Shown here: positions 1-10,073 of the stretch, piece after piece
How positions within the stretch are numbered: position 1 is the first letter of the stretch
How the letters are laid out: every line of letters starts with the position of its first letter
Assembly (NCBI GenBank): GCA_030710605.1
Contig: CP092880.1
Coordinates: forward strand, 9,848,072-9,912,071
Source of the DNA: Cordylochernes scorpioides
Lineage: Eukaryota > Arthropoda > Arachnida > Pseudoscorpiones > Chernetidae
DNA: 64,000 nucleotides
Reading direction: 5' to 3'
The notes under the pieces: generated by a model
The model's input: only the letters and a program-made list of their open reading frames with translations
Told to the model about the DNA's origin: nothing
The model's database searches: none
Position numbers and translations under genes: made by a program

Positions 1-38
1 ATTCAATATATAATTTTACAGTTCTTTTTTTTTTTTTT

Positions 39-301
39 GCTTATCCCTAGTACACGTGGTACAGGCCATGATAATCATGGTGGGTAGTTAGCGACTGCTT
101 TTTACTGTAAGCGCACCACATGTGAAGCAGTTCGACTTTGCACTTACAAATGTGCCAGAGCCCCGTTTGGTTACTTGCACTCGCTGGTGGGGTTGGACTT
201 TTGCAAGAATCGGGGGGCCATTGGAGCATTTTTATTTATTATTTTTTTTTTTTTAAACAGAAAAAAGTGTCCAATGCAGGTTCGAACCCGGGTCGTAGTG
301 G
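39..301 (-). mobile_element. tRNA-derived SINE, family 1, head truncated
   Basis: On the minus strand it runs from a tRNA-like B box (GGTTCGAACCC-like, about 278-292) through the family body to the tail 'gggataagc' plus an A-run, which appears as the T-run before 39 on the plus strand. The A-box end seen in full copies (for example 28866-29177) is missing. Copy 2 lacks the whole element: there the T-run is followed by a G-run and then 'ccgcacac' (56497-56515). Confidence 0.88.
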
Positions 302-928
302 CCGCACACATATTTATGTTGGTTTGGCATCGAACAAACTCGGTAAACTGTAGAAATGTGGTCGGCCCCCACTTAACGTTATCGAGAATTTAAAGAATAT
401 TTAAAGATGGGGGGAAGAGGCAATAACTTAGAAGAGCAGTTAAACCCGGAAGAAATCTATGAGGTTTGCTAAGTGGTTTTTTAGAAAAGTTTGGCCGTTA
501 GCGGGCGGTCGGTGAGCATTAGCAGTTATTATGGCTGGTCGGTCGAACCAGCATATTGTCATTGATCGACCAGCTCTAGTGCGAGACCTGACTGAAGAGA
601 AACCAATTTTGTATAATGATTTGACGTGATCTAATCGAACCTCTAATGAATGACCACCTCCAGAAGCAACCAGAAGTAGTCATAGTTTTCAGAGGTCTCT
701 CATGTGAGATGCATTTGACCAAAAAGATTGCAGATTAGGCTGGTGCGAAGTGGTAAAAACTCGGCAGAAAAATTGAGAATACCCTTACATAATGAGAGAG
801 AGATGCTGACCAGAAGACACTCAGTTATGTTTACCGTTAAACTGTAGAGCTGATTACCTATTTTATTTATTGAAACTTGGCTGTCTTTTTATTCTTTAGC
901 TTCAGGGCGTATCCATATAAGACGAATT

Positions 929-1108
929 CTGGTTCAAATCACATTAATAGGTACCGCTCAGCAAGAGCAACCTAGTTCATGATAATTGAACAATGAATAA
1001 TATGTGAAGGTTATTCACATATTAAACAATTTTTTAACGCGGGATTCAATCCCGGTTCATGACTGTCGGGAATCGAGTGTGTTACCCTCTCATCCACCGA
1101 CTTTTTGT
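929..1108 (-). mobile_element. tRNA-derived SINE, family 2
   Basis: The minus strand begins with a tRNA-like head (gtcggtgg..., B box about 1045-1056) and ends in a body shared with 22206-22380 and 50381-50540 (around 'acctagttcatg' and 'gaggtacc'-like segments). An 11-bp target-site duplication, TAAGACGAATT, flanks it at 918-928 and 1109-1119. The corresponding site in the second copy holds an unrelated hairpin element. Confidence 0.82.
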
Positions 1109-1490
1109 TAAGACGAATTGTATTAATAAAAGGCTGTTGTTGTTTTGAGAGAAGAGAAAAACAAGAATCGGCGAAAAATAGCTAAAAATGTTTATAGAAT
1201 TGTTCTAATCGTGAACCTTAAGTTAAAATAAAAAATTATAAGCTTCAGAATTTCTAAATTAATATAAACAAGGTCCAATACTTTGAATAAGAAACAAACA
1301 AAAAATTGAATGGAAAAAAATCGAATTTATTCCATTCGATGGACTCAAGATGCTTCTACAAGAATCCATCAGCATGGAAGGCCTCGTTTAGGATTAGATA
1401 ATTGAGAGAAGGTACGTTATGTGAAATCCCAAACGTAATACCCAATCTAATGTGGAGTATTAAGACAAAAGAGGTTAAACTACGTTTACC

Positions 1491-1918
1491 ACATCAAGAC
1501 TTCAACAACAAAATTATTTATTTTTATGAGAAATGATACGTAGCGCCTACCCATCATCGGTATCAGACTGACAATGGAGGAGAGATAGGTGATAAGACGG
1601 CGGTTGGGGCAACCTACGTTGTTGGGCAACAAGACATTGGCACAAGCCCCACCACAGTCAGAGCCCATCATTTATTCCGCTATGTCACGATGGTAGCGCG
1701 CGCTCCCCAGAGAAACAAGGCCGAAAACATCCTCGGTCGGCCTTGCACCTGCAGCCACCTGTTCTATGTTTGGGACATGACGGGATTTGTATCGTAACAC
1801 ATCTTTTATATCCCTCTTTGTGCTCAATGAAAGAATAGAATGAGGAGCCATCGCTCTGTATTTGAAGAAATCAAACTTTGTGTATCTATGCAATTTTAGA
1901 ACACCGATTGATACTCCT
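1491..1918 (-). other. Island of near-identity between the two block copies; possible exon or conserved element
   Basis: Compared with 57771-58198 I count one substitution in 428 bp (agactg against ggactg near 1565). The 50 bp just before it differ at four positions and the sequence after 1918 has several indels. On the minus strand one frame is open for about 105 codons, has one TAA (1672-1674), then is open for 61 more. The minus-strand edges carry AG before the island and GTAAAC at its end, as an exon would. I recognise no protein family. The single stop is present in both copies, so a simple exon in this frame is unlikely. An RNA, a regulatory element or gene conversion are alternatives. 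Confidence 0.35.
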
Positions 1919-2404
1919 GTATATTCGGATTTATATTTTATATGTTTATAATATATTTTCAATAAGATTTGAACCTGTATAAACTTCATTGTAATGCTCT
2001 TCTAAGGCCTTGGCCGCACTATAAATGGGATAAGGAAAAATCGCACGAGATATAATCGAACGTTATAACGAAATTTTGCTATTTACGTTTCCATTCGAGG
2101 AAGAACTTTTTTTTCTGGCAACGTTCTCATCGGTTTTACGCAGAGCTATCGACATAATTTCCAGTGAAGTGGATCGAACCACGAAATAATATCTCATGTC
2201 AAAAGAGCGACTAATCTGGAAAACTGAATGCACATTATAAGTTTGTCGCATTGTCTCAGTGTCACTGTATTAAAATGAAAATACACATTTGGGAACCTAG
2301 ATATATATACGACGTTTGGGCAAGAAGCTAGCCCAAACTGTTCTCAAACATTGGAACAACTGCTTTGAACACGTTCAAAGCTATTGGGCAGCACTTGCGT
2401 TAAA

Positions 2405-2640
2405 GGCGATTGTGCTGTTATGCATACCTCATAGAAAATGCACACTTCATTGAGATTGTGCTGTGTCTAAATTCAAAAAGCTTGTGTTGCGCCTATATCA
2501 AAGAGACTGTACTGTGCCCATGTTAAGAGAAACCACATTTAAAGTGACTGTACTGTGTCCATATTGAAAAAAAAAACAGTGGTGTGCCCTTGTTCAAAGA
2601 GACTGCATTGTAACCATGTTCAAAGAGGCTGTCCATGACC
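2405..2640 (+). repeat. Degenerate ~35-bp tandem repeat
   Basis: Repeated phrases of the form 'ttcaaagagactgtactgtg' followed by 'tccatg' recur about every 30-40 bases with heavy drift. The second copy (58684-58925) has the same array with an extra partial unit near 58908. No coding role is visible. Confidence 0.7.
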
Positions 2641-3967
2641 AAAGCAGTTACATGTTGCCAGGCAGTAGTAAACCCACGTCTAAAGGTGACAAGCGGTACG
2701 AGAAAGAAGGCCGCCGTCCTACCTATAAATAAAGAGCCAGCAACAATGAAAGGAGGGAAAGTCTCAAACGCCTGGAAAAGTGGGAAGGAAGAAGCGCCAA
2801 GTTTTAATTTTATCCCACCGTCTCCTTTTAATGGAATCACTTGACGGAGCGTAGTCAATGGCTCTGGAATTTTACCTCCTTTGTAAAATTGAGCGCGAGG
2901 AGAAATAGAAACACCGTTTGACAAATCCATTCATTCAAGTTGGAATCAAAGACGGCATTTTTCTTGATATAACTTTCTGACGATAGTCCTCCTTAGAAAA
3001 CAAGACCGCTCAGAAATCTTTGTTAGAGGTAAAGAAATCCCCCCCAACTATTCCATTCGCGTTGTTATGCCATTCACTCTATACCCGACGAAAGTTTAGC
3101 TTAATCCTCAAAATAAATCGAAACTAGCAATTCCTCAACTTGACAGGTTGAAATGATTTATGAAAGATGGATTTTACTTTTATTATTTTTACTTCAAAGT
3201 TTGTGGAAGCAATGTGTAGTGTTTTCTCTTTGATGAGTAATAGTTGTACCAGAGAGAGAGAAAAGAATTCATTAAAAAAAAAAGAGAGAGAGAATTCAAC
3301 ATAACTATACAGTGCGTGCGTTTTTTTAAATAACTCCAAATGCAAGGCCGTTTATAGAAGGTGGGATGATATAAAATGGCTTCTTTCAATGCCAAGTTCC
3401 GTGGATGTTTCCCCAAGATATGGGTGTTACGAGAGTTGAGTTTGTTTGATTCCAAATATCGGCAACCCATTTTCTTTTTAATCAACAAAAGCCAACCGCG
3501 TAGGCGTTTCGGGCTGTGTGGTCCAGTGTGGTAAAGGCTATACTACTTCAACAACCAAAAAGGCTATACATAGGAGTCTACCTGAAATATATTTTTTTTT
3601 CAAATGGGTATTTAAGAGCAAATTTTCGCGAGTAAGCTAAAACACGCTAAAAGAAAGAAGGCCAGGCAGTAAAATAAATAAATAGGGTGAGTGAGTTTGT
3701 TATTTCTGCTCTAAAAGCCCTTTAAGGTTGCCAAATATCTCTATTTAGCTTGAAATGTGTCGTTGGCACGTGTGAGAAAGAGTTGGGAACAAATAGGCAA
3801 TACTATTGATGAGAATACTACATCAGGATTGCTTTAGACTTTCAGGATAAATTCATCTAGCTTCTTAGACATCGCCGACGTATGGAGTGGATTTGATATT
3901 CTATCAGACCACAATGATTTGGGAACAAGTATACCAGCAATGAATGAGTTATTTCAATGGGAGGATC
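2641..3967. other. Rest of duplicated block, no recognised gene
   Basis: A minus-strand reading frame with an ATG at 2928-2930 is open in both copies. The four differences noted between copies in about 100 codons are three replacement and one silent, so there is no sign of protein constraint. Short GA/A-rich runs lie at 3250-3300. Nothing else is recognised. Confidence 0.5.
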
Positions 3968-4067
3968 NNNNNNNNNNNNNNNNNNNNNNNNNNNNNNNNN
4001 NNNNNNNNNNNNNNNNNNNNNNNNNNNNNNNNNNNNNNNNNNNNNNNNNNNNNNNNNNNNNNNNNNN
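3968..4067. other. Assembly gap (100 N)
   Basis: Exactly 100 N, the conventional scaffold spacer. The base to its left (3967) corresponds to 60246 in the intact second copy. The next base there (60247) corresponds to 43213, not to 4068. Confidence 0.98.
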
Positions 4068-4280
4068 TGTACCTTCTGTAATTCAAAACTAAAAAATGAA
4101 ATCACTCACTATATTTTTGATTGCCCTGCTCTGAAAGAAGAAAGAAGAACCCTTATGCTCAAAACTGGGCAACTCTGTGCTTCACTTCCATCAATAATTG
4201 ACAATATGACTCAGAATAAGTATATTGCTACGGCGTTTTATGGTTTCCACAAGTCCATATCTCAGAAGAAGGCCAAGTGA
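4068..4280 (+). pseudogene. 3' end of non-LTR retrotransposon ORF2 (zinc-finger tail), truncated by gap
   Basis: Seventy codons are open from the gap edge to TGA at 4278. They begin CTFCNSKLKNEITHYIFDCP and continue ALKEER, the Cys-X2-Cys...His...Cys-Pro module that closes many LINE ORF2 proteins after the RNase H domain. The 5' part is cut off by the N gap. It is followed by a 3' UTR-like segment and a repeat tail. Confidence 0.75.
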
Positions 4281-4502
4281 TACTCACTCCTCACTTTCTT
4301 ACTGCTACTCTTTTTGTGTTGATTTCTTGCTTCCCTCTTTCTTATTTTTTTTCTTTTCTTGTTTTTTTTTTTCTTCTTCTTCTTACTCTGTATATACCGT
4401 TATTTCCTTTGTCTCACTGCTTTGTTCTTATGCATACCTCTGGTGAATCCTGTATAGGGTCAGTGACCCTAAATAAAGGCTTTTTTGTTGTTGTTGTTGA
4501 AT
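4281..4502 (+). mobile_element. LINE 3' UTR and (TTG)n tail
   Basis: A pyrimidine-rich stretch leads to AATAAAGG, then a T-run and TTG repeats (about 4476-4500). The same ending, AATAAAGGCTTTTG plus TTG repeats, closes a second fragment at 20461-20488, and a similar one lies at 1130-1146 and 57381-57402. The shared tail marks one retrotransposon 3' end family. Confidence 0.7.
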
Positions 4503-5775
4503 GGCATTCTTGAGCCCAAAGACCTCTCTTTACATCAACTGAGCCTGACGCTTCTGTATTTGGCAGAGAGGGGAATTCTTAATAAAGGTGATGGACTACA
4601 GAGAATTCCGCTCTGATAAAACGGTTATTAATTGTGTTCAGATGGTTCAGATTCATTTTGAACATGTAGAGATGCTTGAATCATCTGTGCAGTTTTGTCC
4701 TATCTGCTACAACCATCTTTCTAATATTCCTATCCCTTCTCTCTCTGTTATTACTATAGAGCGACCTGAGCTAGGTTTTTTTAAAACTTTTCTCTTCCTC
4801 TGACCACTGAGACTAAATCCTCAGAACAGTACTTTGATTTCAGTCTACTTTACAATTTCTCTAGTTGAAATTCTCCCTTCTCTGAAGTCTATGATTATGC
4901 CTTTTGTAAAATCACAAGCACACTTTGTATTCTACAGATTAAAGATGAGCTTAAGAATCCAAAATATATATATAACCTTACAACATAAAGTTCCAGAGAA
5001 TGATATAGGTGCCTCTTTTGGCACATATATAAATTAATTACAGTTTCAGAAATTTAATCATCTATATACCTTAATGTTGTTATTAAGTATGCACATTTAT
5101 GTAGCTAGTGTACATAGAAATTAATGTGATGCAATTCCCTGCCTTCTTAAAAGCTGGAGACTGGCCACATTGTAGTCATTAAATATATAAGAAATTACGA
5201 AAATAAATATAATCCTATAATATGCTTGATTTGTTTTTGAGGGCGTAGAAAGGGGTTGGTAAAGCCCTCTGAAGGTTAATATTAAGTAATTAGTAATATC
5301 ATTTTATTCGCGATAGAACTTGTAGCCCATTGTATGCATTACATCCCAAACACAATGCGACGCCAGACATCTCTGTCTTGAGCTCGATGTACAATCTCGG
5401 CGACCGTTATATTAAGAGGTAATGGAAAATAGGACCTTGCTCACAAAGTGGCTTTGCATTTTCAAGTTGATAAATATGCGCCATAGAAATGACGATTACA
5501 AATTTATGAAAAAGGCATCACAAAAATCATTATGATTCTCTAAAATTATAAACAGTAGAATTTCTAATAAGTCTTCTAAAATAATAGCTGAACCTGGTTT
5601 TGCTAGGATGTGATTCCTTATCAGAAATGGTTTTGTTTGAAATATTTCATATGACTTGACTAGACCAGCTGATAGAGACCACCTTCAGGAGAAACTGGGA
5701 TTACACATATTTTTAGGCAATTTCTCATATAGAAAACTACTGCATTTATTAGTATTTATAGATTTTTCTCCATAC
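4503..5775. other. AT-rich sequence without recognised features
   Basis: Apart from short open frames in AT-rich DNA I see no homology, repeat unit or splice-site pair. Bases 5771-5775 (catac) are the target duplicated by the Gypsy insertion. Confidence 0.5.
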
Positions 5776-5925
5776 TGTTATGATTGATCCGGCAACACTG
5801 CCGACTCGACTTGTAAACACTCTTCGATATATAACCATGTTATATAAAATAGATGTTACTAAATAAATACTTAGTTCAGTTGCATTCTGCGTGATCAAAT
5901 AGACACAAGAACAACATAAACAACA
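5776..5925 (+). repeat. 5' LTR of the Gypsy element
   Basis: 150 bp, starting TG and ending CA. It contains an AT-rich TATA-like stretch (about 5827-5850) and an AATAAA polyadenylation-type signal near 5861. Compared with 9919-10068 it differs at two positions (ggcaaca against ggaaaca; cttcgat against cttagat). Confidence 0.96.
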
Positions 5926-5937
5926 TGGTGGCAGCGG
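5926..5937 (+). promoter_or_regulatory. Primer-binding site matching tRNA-Leu 3' end
   Basis: TGGTGGCAGCGG begins at the first base after the LTR. It is complementary to a 3' end CCGCTGCCACCA, which is the acceptor end of animal tRNA-Leu (AAG/TAG type). The assignment rests on general knowledge of that tRNA. Confidence 0.75.
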
Positions 5938-5997
5938 AAAAGTGAGTACTTTTTCAAATAAATATATTATTGAAAAATATTAGTGAAAAAAGAAAAC

Positions 5998-7014
5998 ATG
6001 GACTTTGTTAGGCCTAGCGAACTCGCCCTGCACGGAAATGTAGCGGAAAATTGGCGAAGGTTCAAACAGCGATTAATGCTTTATCTTGAAGCAACAGAAA
6101 AAGCCACAAAGCCTGATAAACTGAAAGTTGCCATTTTATTAAATTTTATTGGCGAAGAAGCCTTGGAAGTTTTCAACACATTTCATTTAAAAGAAGATGA
6201 AGCAGACAATTTCGATCTTGTAATAAACAAATTTGATGATTTTTGCGAGCCTAAAAAGAACGTTATTTTTGAAAGATTCAAATTTTTTTCAGCGACCCAG
6301 AAGGATGGTGAATCCATTGATAGTTTTATAACAGAACTAAAAGGATTATCCACATCATGTGAATTTGAATCACAAAAGGATAGTTTAATAAGGGATCGCA
6401 TTGTGTATGGAATACAAGACAAGGCTTTGCAGGAACGCCTCTTAAGAGAGCCCAATTTAACTCTTCTAAAAGCCATTGAAATGTGCAAAACAGATGAAAT
6501 AAGCAAGCAACAGATCAAGATCATGCAGAACAACCAGAACATTTGTCAAATAAGAAAATATGAAAAGAAACACAGTCCAAAACAAAATCAAGAATCTGAA
6601 AAAGAATTCAAATGCCAAAGGTGTGGAAAGTCCCACAGAGCAAAAAATTGTCCTGCATGGGGTAAAAGATGCTCCAAATGCAAAAAGATGAATCATCTTG
6701 CAGCTTTCTGTAAAAGTTCAGCTATCAGAAGTCTGAATGATGAAACAGAAGAAACTGTATGGTCAATACATGAAGCAAAAGTAGTCCATACTTTGGAATG
6801 GAAAAAATCCATCATAGTGAATGGAAAGGAAATATGTTTCAAGTTGGACTCTGGAGCAGAAGTAAATGTTTTTCCATACACATTCACCAGACAAATGAAA
6901 GGTTTGGAAATATTTCAGACTAACCGAAAGCTAACATCATATACAGTACATGAAATCAAGATAAAAGGAATTGCCACACTAAATTGCAAACTAAAAATAA
7001 GACGGAAAGTCTAG
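5998..7014 (+). CDS. gag: Gypsy Gag with CCHC knuckles and the N-terminal half of the protease
   Basis: The first ATG is at 5998 (MDFVRPSELALHGNV...). The frame can be read back to 5983 but without an ATG. Residues about 1-190 are a Gypsy capsid-like region: a WRRFKQRLMLYLEA segment early, then a helical region with FNTFHL and RFKFFSATQ. Two zinc knuckles follow, CX2CX3HX4C and CX2CX4HX4C, near residues 204-238; these bind retrotransposon RNA. The aspartic protease active site LDSGAEVN is near residue 282. The frame then stops at 7012-7014, before the protease C-terminal motif, which lies in the overlapping pol frame. The break is at an A-run, 6993-6997. No standard slippery heptamer is in register, so a one-base loss or an assembly error is likelier than programmed frameshifting. 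Confidence 0.92.
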   Translation: MDFVRPSELALHGNVAENWRRFKQRLMLYLEATEKATKPDKLKVAILLNFIGEEALEVFNTFHLKEDEADNFDLVINKFDDFCEPKKNVIFERFKFFSATQKDGESIDSFITELKGLSTSCEFESQKDSLIRDRIVYGIQDKALQERLLREPNLTLLKAIEMCKTDEISKQQIKIMQNNQNICQIRKYEKKHSPKQNQESEKEFKCQRCGKSHRAKNCPAWGKRCSKCKKMNHLAAFCKSSAIRSLNDETEETVWSIHEAKVVHTLEWKKSIIVNGKEICFKLDSGAEVNVFPYTFTRQMKGLEIFQTNRKLTSYTVHEIKIKGIATLNCKLKIRRKV

Positions 7015-9878
7015 AATTTTTCATTGCTGATGGATACTATCAACCAATTTTAGGAATAGAAGCTATTGAAAAGCTTTCACTAATTAAGAAATGTGATGCT
7101 GTCCAAACAGAGCAAAACAATTCAGCAAAAGAAATTTTGAACAGGCACAAAAATATATTTGAAGGCATAGGAAGACTGCCAATTGAACACAAGATTAGAC
7201 TAAAAGAAAATGCAACTCCAGTTATTGCTCCAAGCAGAAAAATTCCTTTTTCCATTAGAGAAAAAGTTAAAGCAGAATTGGAACAGATGGAAAAACTTGA
7301 CATTATTGAAAAAGTTGAAGAACCAAGCGAATGGACACACCCTATTGTAGTGGTACAAAAACCTTCTGGAGATGTCAGAATTTGCATGGACCCCAGGGAA
7401 CTGAACAAATATGTTCAGAGAGAGCGCTATATTCTGCCAACAGCTGAAACAATATTTTCTGAATTGAAAGGTGCTACAGTTTTCTCTGTATTTGATGCAT
7501 CATCAGCTTTCTGGCAAGTCCCATTAGACAAAGAAAGCACCAACCTGTGCACCATTGCGACTCCCTTTGGAAGATTCCGGTTCAAGCGACTTCCCTATGG
7601 ATTGAACAGTGCATCGGAGGTATTCCAGCGATGCATAAACAATATTCTTTCAGGTCTCCAGGGAACTGCTTGCTATATGGATGACATCTTGATCTATGGA
7701 AACACAATGGAAGAGCACAACCGAAACCTTGAAACAGTTCTTCGAAGGTTGGAAGAAAATAATGTCAAGCTCAATGCTAAGAAGCAGCAGATAGCTGTCA
7801 ACAAAGTAAATTTCTTAGGCCATATAATCAGTCGAGATGGAATAGCCATTCAAGCTTCAAGAGCAGAGGCAATACAAAAGTTGAAAAGACCTGAGAACAA
7901 GACTGAAGTCCAAAGATTCTTAGGTATGGTAACGTACCTTGGCAAATTCATTCCTAATCTGTCTGACAAGACTGCACCTCTAAGGAAATTGATAAGCAAC
8001 AAGAGTGAATGGAAATTTGGAGGCGAAGAAAATGATTGTTTTGAAAAACTCAAGAATATGGTTTCGAATGCTCCAATATTGACATTTTTTGACCCAACCA
8101 AGCCAATCACCATTTCATCTGATGCAAGCCAATATGGTATTGGTACAGTGCTCATGCAAGGGGGACAAGCAATTGAGTATGCGTCCTTCAGCCTGAATGC
8201 AACTCAAAGAAAATACGCACAGATAGAGAAAGAACTTTTGGCTATAGTCTTTGGATGTGAACGCTTCCAGTACTATATTTGGGGAAATGATGTTATTGTG
8301 GAAACTGACCACAAACCTCTCCTGAGTATTGTTAAGAAACCTTTAGAAAAGCTTTCCCCAAGACTGCAAAGAATGGTCTTACGTCTCATGAGATTTCAAA
8401 TATCTTTGAAGTTTACACCAGGGAAAAACATGTTTGTAGCTGACCATCTGTCTAGAGATCCATTAAAAGATGAGGTGGACACAAGCTATTTAGAAGGTCA
8501 AACTGAATCGGTGGACATGTTGCTGGTTACCACAGATGAAAAAATAAAGAGACTACAAAAGGAAACTCATGGGGACCACACCTTGATACAACTAATAGAG
8601 TATGCGAAGAATGGATGGCCGAAATATAAAACTAAGGTCTGTGATGAAGCAAAACCCTACTGGCAATTTCAAGATGAAATTCATGTGAGTGACGGAATTG
8701 TTTACAAAGGAAATTGCATCATGGTGCCATCGACTCTTCGAAAAGAAATCCTGCAGGTTGTTCATTCATCACACCAGGGCATAGCAGCTTCCAAAGAAAA
8801 AGCAAGATCAGCATTTTACTGGCCAGGCATGATAACACAAGTAGAAAATGAAGTGGAAAAGTGCAGAACATGTCAGGAATATTCAAGAAAGAATCCTGAG
8901 GAGTCAAGAATAGCTCATGAAATCCCTGAATTTCCATGGGAAAAAATTGCTGTAGATTTCATGGAGGTGAGTGGAACCAGTTCCATCTTGGTTGTCGATT
9001 ACCACTCAAAGTTTGTTGAAATCCGGAAATTATCAAGCAAAAGAGAAACCGAAACCATCATGCAGTTGAAAACCATTTTCAGGACTCATGGAATTCCAAG
9101 AACTCTAGTTTCGGATAATGGACCCCCTTTTAACTCTACTGGATTCAAAAATTTTGCTCAGAAATATGAATTCAAACACCAAACCTCCAGTCCCAAATAT
9201 CCAAGATCTAATGGACAAGTTGAGAGGACAATTCAAACCATCAAAGGATTGATAATTAAAGCTGTGAAGTCAGGAAGAGATTCCAATCTGGCTTTGATGG
9301 AGTTCAACAACACACCTAAGTATGACTTGCCATCTCCGACCCAAATGCTTATGGGAAGATCTGTGAGAACTCTTTCGACATACACCCGACAACAGTTGAA
9401 ACCACTGTTTGACACAACAAAGAATTATCAAAAATTGAGAGACCATCAACAAAAGTATGCAGGAAGTCCAAAGAGAATTTTGAGACCTTTGGAAGTAGGA
9501 GACAACATCATGTTGCAGGAAAGGCATAGAAAATGGGTTCCGGCAACAGTGACCGCAAAGCATGAAACTCCACGCTCATATATGGTGAAAACACCAAGTG
9601 GTTCTGAATACCGCAGGAACAGGTCTCACCTTAGACCGAGAAAGTTCAGTGTAGAAGATTCTGCCCCAACAAGTCAAAGTCCAAGCATTCCTGGATCTCA
9701 AGCAGGGACAGCCATGGATGACAACATACAAGATCACGGAAGACCCACTTCCGAAAACAGAAGAGCATATGATCCAAGGGAGGACATTGCCAAGAAAGGT
9801 GAAGAATCATCTACTTCTCCTAGTGTGCGAACCCGCAGTGGTAGAACAGTGAGAAAACCTTTGCGTTATAGAGACTAG
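6984..9878 (+). CDS. pol: Gypsy Pol: protease C-terminus, RT, RNase H, integrase
   Basis: The frame is shifted -1 relative to gag and has no ATG at its opening (TTG at 6984), so it is a continuation, not an independent start. In order: protease end with PILG near residue 21; reverse transcriptase with VFDASSAFWQ near 166 and catalytic YMDD near 231; RNase H with SDAS near 378 and DHKP near 441; integrase HHCC finger (HSSHQG...CRTC) from about 592; DDE core with VDF near 655, SDNGPPF near 710 and the glutamate of GQVER near 744. A C-terminal module with LEVGD and HLRPRK (about 830-880) is followed by a polar tail. All catalytic residues listed are present and there is no internal stop over 964 codons. 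The product would copy and insert the element. Confidence 0.95.
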   Translation: MQTKNKTESLEFFIADGYYQPILGIEAIEKLSLIKKCDAVQTEQNNSAKEILNRHKNIFEGIGRLPIEHKIRLKENATPVIAPSRKIPFSIREKVKAELEQMEKLDIIEKVEEPSEWTHPIVVVQKPSGDVRICMDPRELNKYVQRERYILPTAETIFSELKGATVFSVFDASSAFWQVPLDKESTNLCTIATPFGRFRFKRLPYGLNSASEVFQRCINNILSGLQGTACYMDDILIYGNTMEEHNRNLETVLRRLEENNVKLNAKKQQIAVNKVNFLGHIISRDGIAIQASRAEAIQKLKRPENKTEVQRFLGMVTYLGKFIPNLSDKTAPLRKLISNKSEWKFGGEENDCFEKLKNMVSNAPILTFFDPTKPITISSDASQYGIGTVLMQGGQAIEYASFSLNATQRKYAQIEKELLAIVFGCERFQYYIWGNDVIVETDHKPLLSIVKKPLEKLSPRLQRMVLRLMRFQISLKFTPGKNMFVADHLSRDPLKDEVDTSYLEGQTESVDMLLVTTDEKIKRLQKETHGDHTLIQLIEYAKNGWPKYKTKVCDEAKPYWQFQDEIHVSDGIVYKGNCIMVPSTLRKEILQVVHSSHQGIAASKEKARSAFYWPGMITQVENEVEKCRTCQEYSRKNPEESRIAHEIPEFPWEKIAVDFMEVSGTSSILVVDYHSKFVEIRKLSSKRETETIMQLKTIFRTHGIPRTLVSDNGPPFNSTGFKNFAQKYEFKHQTSSPKYPRSNGQVERTIQTIKGLIIKAVKSGRDSNLALMEFNNTPKYDLPSPTQMLMGRSVRTLSTYTRQQLKPLFDTTKNYQKLRDHQQKYAGSPKRILRPLEVGDNIMLQERHRKWVPATVTAKHETPRSYMVKTPSGSEYRRNRSHLRPRKFSVEDSAPTSQSPSIPGSQAGTAMDDNIQDHGRPTSENRRAYDPREDIAKKGEESSTSPSVRTRSGRTVRKPLRYRD

Positions 9879-9918
9879 GAGAACTGCAATCCTTTTTTAT
9901 TTTTGTTTAAAGGAAACA

Positions 9919-10068
9919 TGTTATGATTGATCCGGAAACACTGCCGACTCGACTTGTAAACACTCTTAGATATATAACCATGTTATATAAAATAGATGTT
10001 ACTAAATAAATACTTAGTTCAGTTGCATTCTGCGTGATCAAATAGACACAAGAACAACATAAACAACA
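9919..10068 (+). repeat. 3' LTR of the Gypsy element
   Basis: 150 bp, near-identical to 5776-5925. The bases just upstream, 9909-9918 (aaaggaaaca), are a weak polypurine tract. The target duplication catac follows at 10069-10073. Confidence 0.95.
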
Positions 10069-10073
10069 CATAC

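Larger units (their letters stand above)
1..3967 (+). repeat. Duplicated block A, copy 1 (direct copy at 56457-60246)
   Basis: Base 1 corresponds to 56457 and base 3967 to 60246, collinear and in the same orientation. Most stretches differ by about 1-5% when read by eye, with several indels. Copy 1 has a SINE at 39-301 that is missing from copy 2, and a SINE at 929-1108 where copy 2 has a different element. It lacks about 20 bases near 1384 that copy 2 has near 57644. The copy probably extends left of the window. No host gene is recognised inside the block. It is either a haplotypic duplicate or a segmental duplication. Confidence 0.95.
5776..10068 (+). mobile_element. Complete Gypsy-type LTR retrotransposon, 4293 bp
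   Basis: Two 150-bp LTRs (TGTTATG...ACAACA) with only two differences enclose a primer-binding site, a gag frame and a pol frame. A 5-bp target duplication, catac, lies at 5771-5775 and 10069-10073. Domain order gag, protease, RT, RNase H, integrase places it in the Gypsy/Metaviridae-type group. About 1.3% LTR divergence points to a fairly young insertion, but the gag and pol frames are offset by one base inside the protease, so this copy may not be active. Confidence 0.97.

Noticed and set aside
2523..2930. 135-codon minus-strand ORF with a true ATG, conserved in copy 2 as 105 codons
   Set aside because: Of four differences noted between copies in the shared part, three change the amino acid; there is no known domain, and the 3' part runs into the degenerate tandem repeat.
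3857..4280. ORFs reading through the N gaps (also at 43140-43542)
   Set aside because: Frames across 100 N are meaningless; only the part from 4068 to 4280 has recognisable homology.
5926..5943. Primer-binding site for tRNA-Ser or tRNA-Lys
   Set aside because: The 12 bases fit the tRNA-Leu 3' end better; the others do not match beyond TGG.
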